DNA from: Brassica napus
Taxonomy: Eukaryota > Streptophyta > Magnoliopsida > Brassicales > Brassicaceae
Length of the DNA stretch: 64,000 nucleotides
NCBI RefSeq assembly: GCF_020379485.1
Contig: NC_063436.1
Location: 27,774,423 to 27,838,422 of the forward strand
Direction: 5' to 3'
Positions within the stretch are counted from its first letter, which is position 1. The number at the start of each line of letters is the position of its first letter. The notes beneath the pieces are model-generated. The model was given only the letters and a program-made list of their open reading frames with translations, was not told where the DNA came from and did no database searches. Position numbers and translations under genes: made by a program. Positions 56,171 to 64,000 of this stretch are shown here, piece after piece.

Positions 56171-57069
56171 TTTTCCTGAAATAAAATAGAATTTTAATTA
56201 TATTACAATTTAATTACCATTATTAGGAAGCTTGTACTCTCTTACTAATACTTTTTCATTTCATTTCAGTAATATACTTAGTAATACTAGTATTATTAGT
56301 AAAACAGTTTTACCGTAGTAAACTTTAGTTATCATAGTAATACCCAGAAATTATCCTTGCACTAGCTAATGAAATTTTTAGGACGATTTTGTTCAGATTT
56401 TACATTACCCATGATATATAATTCATATTAATGAAATTACATACAAAAGATCATCGAAAATGGACATAAAATATACCATAAACCCATAAACATAGTTTTC
56501 AAAATCTTTTAAATCTCTTAAAATTTGCATCCGATCTTTCTTTTTAAATACTAGGCGAGATATACGCTTCTTTTTAATAGTAGTCAAGCAAAAATTTCAT
56601 CAAAACCGGACATAAAATATACCCGAAATCTATATTCACAGTTTTCAGACTCGTTTTTGCTCTCTCAAAACTTTCATTAATTCTTACTTTTTTTACATTA
56701 CCCATGATATACACAACATTTAAATGCTATTCCACAAAAAAAAACATTAAAAACGGACAAGAATAACCTGTTTATGAAGCTTCAAATTCGCCAATGGAGA
56801 GTGAGGAAGGAGAGCTTCACGCGGAGAAAGAGGGAAACTTGAAGACATGTGGGCCAGGTCTTCTCTGATTGGTTAAGGTTGTCTCTGGTGGGCCATCTTG
56901 GTTGTTGGTTTATTTAAGTGAAGAAATAAATGAGTTAATGAGGTGGAAGAAATATATTAAAGAAATGAGAGGCTAATTTGGTATTTGCAATGACAATGGG
57001 GGTATTGAGAATAGAGAGGGGATATGAAGGTTAGTTTTTTTGTCATGAGGGCATCTGGAGTTAAAGTCC
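56171..57069. other. Upstream region of the transposase gene and right end of the element
   Basis: This is the presumed transposase promoter. Bases 56237-56345 are dense in AGTAATAC/AGTATTA words, including the overlapping pair GTAATACTA (56281-56289) and TAGTATTAT (56288-56296). The remainder up to the right terminal repeat is AT-rich and non-coding. Confidence 0.6.
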
Positions 57070-57079
57070 TTCGAGTAGA

Positions 57080-58814
57080 CGACAAAAAGAAAAGAAAAGT
57101 TGAGGTTCCTTGTTATTCATAAGAACTGAGAAGTCTACGTGAAGAAATAGAATAATGACTGACTTTTTAACTTTCGTCTTCTTATACATATAAAATTAGT
57201 TCTCTACTTTCATTTATTCATTTTCGGTATATTACATATAAACAAATTCATGTCACGGAGTGATATTTTTTCCTTTTTCATAAGGCACATTTTTCAACGG
57301 ATATTTTTTTTTTTGTGATTTATAGTGAAATCTATACTATATGGCATTTATGTATCATTTCTAACTTGGAAAAAGACTATATATCACATCTAACTTTTTC
57401 TGAATAGATTTCCAAACAGTTACTAAATAGTTATAAAAATGAAAAAATGAAACTAATTATAATTTTTTCATTTCCGCGACACCTAGAATTATATTAGACA
57501 AGTAGAATATATATCATCAGAAACCAAATATCAATATTCTACTGTTTTCTATCGTAATATACTATTTCAGGCTTTTCAGCAAGAGATGTATATCATACAT
57601 GGAGACGTTGAGAAAAGATGTATATACAGATGTGTAAATTATAAGTATAAGCTTATGTAATAATATCTTTACATACACTCTAGGTTGACATTGGACCTTA
57701 AATTTTCTTATTTTTGTTTCTACCATATCACGTCTAAGCTCTCACAGACCCGCCCCAAACCCACCCCATCTCATATTCATTTTTAGACCATATACATTTA
57801 TCAGTAAATTACCCGATTAATAAATTGATTAGTTGCATATTTTATAGTTTATGTAGCACACAAATTACGACCAGATAAAATTTTGGGTCATACCTTACGA
57901 ATGTTTTAATTCTAGAAAAGATAAGAACTTTTTTTAGGAAGGTTATTAGTTAAAAATGTTCTTGTCAAAAAGGAAGCATACACATATTCTTTCATAATAC
58001 TTTGCTTTTCTTTTCATATATGTTTTGTTCGATCAGTCTCTGTCTAATTCTCACTCACACACCATACATGCCATGTAGAAGCCAAACCAAACTTAAAACC
58101 CAAGCAATCTTTATTTCCTTTTCTTATGATAATCATTTATTAATTAATCTGTTCTTCAGAATATCATTGTATTTAAGCATTCGTAAATATGTTTACTCAA
58201 GTATATATGTATATTTAGCAAAAAAAAAAAGAAGTATATATGTATATGTATTCTGTATATGCATGTATACTTGTAGAAAAAGTTCCAACATTTTATCAAT
58301 GTTATAAATGTAAAATATTTATTTTGAAAGTTTCATAGTTAAGTGTCCTTACAGTTTACTTTCAAGTTGTTGGTGTACCTCTCCCTCTCATTGTTACCTA
58401 ACATGTATGTTTCCTTGTTTCGACATATACTTGTTAAACAAACCCAAGTCTTAAAATAATACTTTCTTACTGAAGAGTATACACTAGATTTGTATACATT
58501 ATAAATTGATGAGATTTAATAATATTACTTTTGGGATTATCTCATCTTTCTCTCTCATGGATAGTACAAGGTTAAAATCAAGTGCAAAAAGAGCAATTAA
58601 GAAAGTGGTGAACAATAATTCAATTCCTTCCTCTTTCTCAAGATAACCTCAAAGAGTTCTACTTAGGAAACATATGCTTTAAACATCTTTAACTTTTTTT
58701 TCCCTTCTCTCCATCTCTCTTTCACGCCTTTGTTTATTCTAATGAAGTTGTGAGAAGTGAGAAAGAAAAGAAGAGAAGTAATGCACAAGAGGAAACTAAG
58801 AGAGACAAAACAAT
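57080..58814. other. Intergenic DNA and SND2 promoter
   Basis: No other gene that I can support. It is AT-rich. Several short frames near 58002-58307 are not conserved-looking and sit in low-complexity sequence. From about 58540 on a CT/GA-rich leader precedes the SND2 start codon. Confidence 0.45.
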
Positions 58815-61272
58815 ATGACTTGGTGCAATGACAGTAGCGATGTTCAGACCGTTGAAACAATCATTCCCTCCCCAACAGTGGCCGAGTCTCCTGAAGCCTC
58901 ATTTCAAATCTCTTGTCACAAAACATGTCCTTCTTGTGGCCATAAATTCAAGTTTCATGAACAGGTTCTTGTTTCTATCAAGCTATATTCAGCTTCTATA
59001 CATTTGGAAACTATTGGATGATATTAATATTGATTGCTGATATGAATAAAATTCGATGAGCATAGGCGGGGATCCATGACTTGCCGGGACTGCCTGCCGG
59101 AGTGAAGTTCGATCCGACTGATCAAGAGGTATTGGGGCATCTTGAAGGAAAGGTAAGAGATGACGCAAGAAAGCTGCATCCTCTCATCGATGAGTTTATC
59201 CGTACTATCGACGGTGAAAATGGTATCTGTTACACCCATCCTGAGAAATTGCCAGGTGATTCTATGTTGTTTGTTCTCTCTTATTTATTACAGTTCTATC
59301 AACAGTATTCACTTTTTATTAATAATGAATATATGTTTCTTTGTCTTCATATGATCTAAACTATACGGCAAAAAATAAAATAAACCTTACATGTTCATGG
59401 ATAGTAACTAACAAGAAACCTTTTTAAATTGACAGATCTAAAATTGTACAGTACGATGCACAATAATTTACTGAGCGCTCAAGTTAGAACTAGCGAAGTT
59501 TATACCGTGTAATCGATTAGCTTTATTTTCAAGTAATGCAATATGCGGTTAATTATATCATGACGATCGAATTTTCTCATTAATTTTCAATAGCTGGTAG
59601 GGTAACTAGACTTTGTTAAAAAAACTTAAAAGAAGAAGATTTGTGTCATATTTTTCTGTCAAATAAAAATACATACGTAGCCAACCCAACTAATTAATTA
59701 GAGTGTTATACATTTTTCTTATGTCAACGAGTATACCTACTTAAAACTATATATTGATAATTAAATACATACTAGGTGATTTTACCGTGCTCATGCACGA
59801 ATATAAATATTTCTAAAGTAAATATACTATAATAATTTATTGCTATTTACTTTTAATTTTAAATTAATTTATAATTTGTATGCATCATTTATATTAATAA
59901 TATTATATTATTTTAATTATACATATGATTCTATATATGTTATATCTAATTAGTTTTATTGTTCTTACAGTCAATTTAGTTATCATTTGGGTAAATTTAA
60001 TATTTTTATTCTAAATCTATTAAAATTTTGTTTAATTTCTTATTTGTATTTCGGTGGTTGTTGTCTTAGTTTTAACTAAGTTTAGTAAATTAAACATATG
60101 TCAGTTTATGTAACTTAATTATTTTATGTAATTATCTAAGAAAATGGATTGATATATAAAAATATTTCTATTACTTTGAATTTTTTTGTATTGTTTAAAA
60201 TATATTTTAAAAGAAATAATATTTCTTTTTCTAATATCTAAATTATCTGTGTAAATTATTTTTAATGAAATCAAATTTTATACAAATTTTATTTTTCATC
60301 TAAGAAAATATATATATTAGAAAAGTATTTTATTACTTCAAAAGTATATTTTATGTTATTTAAAAATATTTTTAAATGTAATATTATTATTTTGTGAACT
60401 TTTCCTTTTTTTATGAAATCATATTATATATACATATATTTTCGTTTTTCAATTTTTTAAATTTTATAAAAAATTTCTTTTTTTATTATATGTATATGTT
60501 TTTGGAAAATTTTAAAAAGGAAACTAAAAATATAAAAAATAATACTACTTTAAATGTACTACTTTTATTCATTAAGAGTATCAGTGTAATCAACCATCGT
60601 GAGAGTTAACGTGAGAGTGATATATAGGAAACTGACTTATCAAATAATATTATAGAAATATATATATAATATTAACTAATGTTCATATTTGTAGGTGTGA
60701 GCAAGGACGGGACAGTCCGTCATTTCTTCCACCGACCATCAAAGGCATACACGACGGGAACAAGAAAGCGACGTAAAGTTCACACTGACTCCGAAGTCGA
60801 TGGCGAGACACGGTGGCACAAAACCGGCAAAACACGGCCAGTTTTCACTGGAGGAAGAGTGAAAGGCTACAAAAAAATCCTAGTACTCTACACAAACTAC
60901 GGTAAACAAAAAAAACCCGAGAAGACTAATTGGGTAATGCATCAATATCATCTTGGCACCAACGAGGAAGAGAAAGAAGGTGAACTCGTCGTCTCCAAAA
61001 TCTTCTACCAGACTCAACCACGCCAATGCAGTGGATCCCTTTCTGCTGCTGCTACGGCAAAGGAGCGGCCTTACCTCCACCTCCACGGCCATCATCTCGG
61101 TGGTGGTGGTAGTCGCCATCTTTATCATAATAACGGTAACGTTAAAGGCAATGTCGGTGGAGGATCCGCCGGAGCCAGTGAGTATTACAACAATATTCCG
61201 GCTATTATGTCGTTTAATCAAAGCGGGATACAGAACCATTTGGTTCATGGTACTCAACCTTTTATCCCTTAA
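58815..61272 (+). CDS. SND2/NAC073 secondary-wall NAC transcription factor
   Basis: Three exons, 58815-58964, 59066-59255 and 60695-61272, join to 305 residues, the length I recall for Arabidopsis SND2. An N-terminal [10 protein letters not shown] segment, typical of the SND2/SND3/NAC075 subgroup, precedes the NAC domain. The NAC domain has [26 protein letters not shown] and Trp-Val-Met-His-Gln-Tyr. The C-terminal part is His/Gly/Asn-rich and probably activating. SND2 acts below SND1/NST1 and promotes genes for cellulose and other secondary-wall polymers in fibres. Intron 2 (1.44 kb) holds a Helitron end. It corresponds to AT4G28500. Confidence 0.94.
59772..60690 (-). mobile_element. Helitron 3' end and AT-rich filling in SND2 intron 2
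   Basis: On the minus strand the hairpin CGTGC-ATGA-GCACG (about 59786-59799), a short spacer and CTAG (59772-59775) followed by T form a Helitron 3' terminus. I could not identify the TC...CTATTAAAA start on the right, so the right limit is a guess bounded by the splice acceptor. The interior is extremely AT-rich. Confidence 0.5.
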
Positions 61273-61979
61273 GAAGAGAAATAACTTTATATGGACGGTC
61301 GTAAAATAAGAGACGCTCTATAATCTAAGCATTATATATTACATCAATACATTGAAAATAAATTAAATTACACTGAAATCTTATATACGTAACATTTTGT
61401 TATCATTGTTTTGCCCCGTTTTGGCTATACTGATTTGTACAATTTTATTTTCTCGAACTGATTATAAAAGAAATGTACAAAGATCTCTCTTTCCCTCTTG
61501 GTACCTAAATCCATTTTGATATTTTGTCGGCAATCCATGGGGAACGGTAGCTTAGTAATTGCAAAATCTAATACATAGTAAAAATGAAAATCAATTGCCA
61601 ATGGTTGTGTCAGTAAAAAAAATTGCCAGTGGTTGAGTGTGTCAGTGTGTTGACAACATTGTATCGAAAATAAAATATACATCACTATGTACTTACTGTA
61701 TTACAATATATCTTCACTGCTACCACAACATCCGCAAGATCACTTTGGTATAAAAACATATCTAGTGAAAATCATAAAAATATTCACCAAATGACATATT
61801 TTCTTCATTTGCTAGACGTGGCCATTAAACTTTGAATTGAAGTCTGTAAATTTTTTTTTTATCTTTTAAAATCTCTCCCAAGCGACAAGTTTATTATACA
61901 TCAACAAAACTTTTCTGCTTACTAATAGTTGCTTTTATGATAAATCCGCTATTGGTTAATAACTTAATATCTTTGTTCG
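61273..61979. other. Intergenic DNA with the SND2 3' UTR
   Basis: The first 200 bp probably form the 3' UTR. I see nothing else that I can name. Confidence 0.4.
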
Positions 61980-62700
61980 GAAAATTCGCTAGGGGCTACG
62001 CGTGCGCCGTGCAGCGAACCCGGGCTTAGCGAGTTATCCAAAAATCGGAAATAAATAGGGGAGTATTCGGAATTTTTTTTTTCTGATATTTTAGCCATAG
62101 ATGCGTATATATATTAAATATGTTGAGTAATAACGAATGTAGAGCGTGGCCTAGTGGGTTGGGTCATCTATCTTCGGCCAAGAGACCCGGGTTCGTATAG
62201 CAGGTTGTGGTATTTTGCTATATTTTTTCGTTTTTCTTTAATTAGTGTTAAAATATGATTTTACCCTCTTCTTCTTCAATCTGTAGGTCGAGTTTCTGCA
62301 ACACTTCCACAGCGCCGGTCCATCTCTATCGAAGGCCCCACTCAAGATGGGCTTCACCTGTGTGAGCTTTAAAAAAAAATCAATGAACGGACTTTACTTA
62401 AAGAAAAATTTGGACAAAAGTTTTGGACCCTATGCGTACGCCCCGGGCCGGGCCTGCACTTCAATGGCGTTTTCAAGCTTCTTATCGTTGTTCACCATTT
62501 TTCCTTCGTTTTATGCGGTAAAGTTACTAGATCTACTTAAAAACATCAGATTTCGAACTTAAAACCTAAGAAAATCATTTTTTCCGTATAATACAATTGA
62601 ATCGTTGCAAATCGCCACGCTCATTCATCATATCACGTTTACTCGGCCGCTGAATCGGCCAGGTGGACGCGTTTTTGAACACTGGTTAATATACAACAAC
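61980..62700. other. Repeat-derived region with unusual GC-rich ends
   Basis: It begins near a GC-rich block (GCTAGGGGCTACGCGTGCGCC at about 61990) and ends near CGGCCAGGTGGACGCGTTTT (about 62655-62674). GC-rich termini around an AT-rich body suggest a transposable element, but the ends are not clear inverted repeats. A tRNA-like SINE head lies inside. Confidence 0.35.
62138..62215 (+). mobile_element. tRNA-derived SINE head (remnant)
   Basis: GTGGCCTAGTGGG (box A-like, near 62145) and GGTTCGTATAG (box B-like, near 62191) are spaced as in tRNA genes and SINE promoters. The B box departs from the consensus GGTTCGANNCC and no cloverleaf can be completed, so this is a SINE relic and not a tRNA gene. 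Its 3' end was not found. Confidence 0.5.
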
Positions 62701-62867
62701 AAAACAAGTTGTAAAGGGGTTTAAGTAATCCAAAATGTGTGAGATGGGCTATAATTGATTTTTTTGTTAAAGAAAGAAGGCCCATAAAAGCCCATTCCTT
62801 AGGAGTTTCGAGGTTTTTGAGATAAAAATAAATTGAAAACCAGAGAAGTCATTTATTTGGTTTCGTG

Positions 62868-62906
62868 TCTCTCTATCTCTCTATCTCTTTATCTCTCTCT
62901 CTCTCA
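62868..62906 (+). repeat. CT microsatellite in a presumed leader
   Basis: A CTCTAT/CTCT run, typical of 5' UTRs of plant genes. It is followed by an ATG at 62928 that opens a frame of only 28 codons. Confidence 0.7.
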
Positions 62907-63325
62907 TCCAAATCCAGAGCCACCATGTTTTTCAATCGGCCATCAGTGTTCACCGGTCAAGGTAACGCAAGCTACAGCTGTCATTTTCGGATGGGCCCAC
63001 AAGATCTCGGCTAATGATTGCCCAATCGATTCCGGTTGTTCTTTGCCGTTCGATGATAGTTTCTCATCCCAGAGCGCTGTTCCATGATACCATACGGTAT
63101 ATGGATGTAGCTGATTCCAGCCTGTTCATCTCGACTTAACAGTTAGTTACACGGTTAGAGTGGACGTTTGAATTTAGCCGTTTGATTGGGTAGATGCTCA
63201 TCCAACAGCTATACAATCTCTGGTACCATGCTCTGCATCACAGTGAACCAAATCGAGGTATATATTTCAGCTCCTCTGAAGCTTTCCTCTTGAACTTTCA
63301 CCTTTCCCTCTCTAAGCTTCAAACA

Positions 63326-64000
63326 ATGGCAGAAGAAAGATTACATACATGGACTCCAATCAAGGAGGCCATCGATGAGCTGTGGAAAGCTTATCTCTCT
63401 CCACCGGTAGGACGTGATCTTGAGTTCTTCTGTAACCTATTCAACGATCATGACCAGCGATTTCCACCAGGGTAAGCTCTTCTCTGATCTCTCTTCTTCT
63501 CTGATATCTCTTCTAGTTGCTTTCCCTTCTTCTCTGATCTCTCTTCTAATTCTGATTGATTGATTGTGATCTAACTGCTTTCCCTTCTTCTCTGATTGAT
63601 TGTGATCCAGTTTTCTTGAAAACTTCAGCATGCTGTTCAAAGCTCTCAGAGGCTCTCATCCTATCGACACTCTCCCTGAACATCTGCTGAAGATTTTCAA
63701 GAAAGTTGCTTGGAATCAGGATCTTCCATGGAATCCAAAAGCTGATCCACAGTATCTAGTGAGGATTTTTCTTTCTTTCTATTTGTTGCTTTGCAGTATT
63801 TATTTATTTATCGCTCTGTTCACATTCACAGGCTCCCCAGTCCTTGATGCTGAAACTCTTTCATCACGTCAGAGATAAGATTAAGGAAAGAGAAAGAGAT
63901 CACAGGAGGAGGGAGAAGGAATCGCTGATGAAACTTAAGTTTGATGAAGCAACTAGTCTTGTGGTTTCTCTCAACAATGCCATAGAAGATCTCTGGTGTG
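63326..64000 (+). CDS. Unrecognised protein gene, 5' part (runs off the window)
   Basis: Three exons in one frame, 63326-63471, 63611-63758 and 63832-64000 (open at the edge), give at least 154 residues. I start at the ATG at 63326, in AAACAATGGC context. The protein starts Met-Ala-Glu-Glu-Arg and has a helical N-terminal half with Trp-Thr-Pro-Ile-Lys-Glu-Ala-Ile-Asp-Glu-Leu-Trp-Lys. Then comes a Leu-Pro-Glu-His-Leu-Leu-Lys segment and a very basic coiled-coil-like stretch (Lys-Glu-Arg-Glu-Arg-Asp-His-Arg-Arg-Arg-Glu-Lys-Glu). I recognise no domain. It is not the prohibitin gene (PHB1, AT4G28510) that I would expect next in the A. thaliana order. A transcript leader may begin near the CT repeat at 62868. 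Confidence 0.6.

Larger units (their letters stand above)
49108..57069. mobile_element. Mutator-like element with transposase and DUF1985 gene (VANDAL-like)
   Basis: The 7,962-bp element is flanked by a perfect 10-bp direct repeat TTCGAGTAGA (49098-49107 and 57070-57079), within the 9-11 bp range of Mutator-like elements. Its ends are short inverted repeats: GGACTTTAACTC-G-AGATGCCC on the left and GGACTTTAACTC-C-AGATGCCC read in from the right. It carries two genes in convergent orientation, a DUF1985 protein (+) and a MURA-type transposase (-), with tandem-repeat-containing DNA between them. Short ends, low terminal similarity and this gene content fit the VANDAL group of Arabidopsis or its DUF1985-carrying relatives. 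The perfect target duplication and mostly intact genes indicate a fairly recent insertion. Confidence 0.92.

Noticed and set aside
62138..62215. tRNA gene
   Set aside because: Box A and B are recognisable, but the B box is imperfect and the acceptor stem does not pair; a SINE relic fits better.
62833..63087. 84-residue ORF at the CT repeat
   Set aside because: It reads through the microsatellite, begins without a good context and resembles nothing known; more likely the leader of the following gene.

Overview
The window is a piece of a plant nuclear chromosome. It has AT-rich intergenic DNA, GT-AG introns, telo-box/site II promoters and dense plant transposable elements. The host gene order (tyrosine-aminotransferase-like, OB-fold protein, Sof1/DCAF13, prePIP1, RPN1, DnaJ type II, DMP7, SND2/NAC073) is, as I recall it, the order of Arabidopsis thaliana AT4G28410 to AT4G28500. 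The organism is therefore a Brassicaceae. The size of the intergenic regions and the repeat types suggest Brassica or a close relative (inference).

Layout. 1-6.8 kb: repeats only, namely a hAT-like element, two or three Helitrons, and a hAT-like element carrying a 27-bp minisatellite that repeats an E2F-type site. 6.8-13.1 kb: an aminotransferase pseudogene with a Helitron in intron 2 and a retroelement in exon 6. 13.3-19.8 kb: a broken OB-fold gene copy, split by a very young 5.2-kb Ty3/gypsy chromovirus with identical LTRs and by a Tourist-like element. 19.8-27.9 kb: direct repeats, a PP2C gene relic, MITEs and a LINE fragment. 27.9-33.1 kb: the intact copies of the aminotransferase and OB-fold genes. 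Together these show a local tandem duplication (PP2C-aminotransferase-OB) in which one unit has decayed.

33.5-46.5 kb is ordinary, tightly packed host sequence: Sof1 (-, 15 exons), prePIP1 (+), RPN1 (-, 22 exons), DnaJ (+) and DMP7 (-). I could reconstruct every exon with a consistent reading frame. The HAESA locus expected between DMP7 and SND2 is not there; that interval holds a LINE fragment and a Mutator-like element instead. SND2/NAC073 (three exons) follows at 58.8-61.3 kb, and an unrecognised gene runs off the right edge.

The most interesting system is the 7,962-bp Mutator-like element at 49108-57069, bounded by short terminal inverted repeats and a perfect 10-bp target duplication. 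It carries two convergent genes. One is a MURA-type transposase with a single in-frame stop. The other is a 925-residue DUF1985 protein of the kind I associate with the VANC anti-silencing proteins of Arabidopsis VANDAL elements. The non-coding parts hold four 37-bp tandem repeats and other clusters built on AGTAAT/AGTATT words, close to the motif I recall for VANC targets. This looks like a Brassica version of a transposon-encoded, sequence-specific anti-silencing system.
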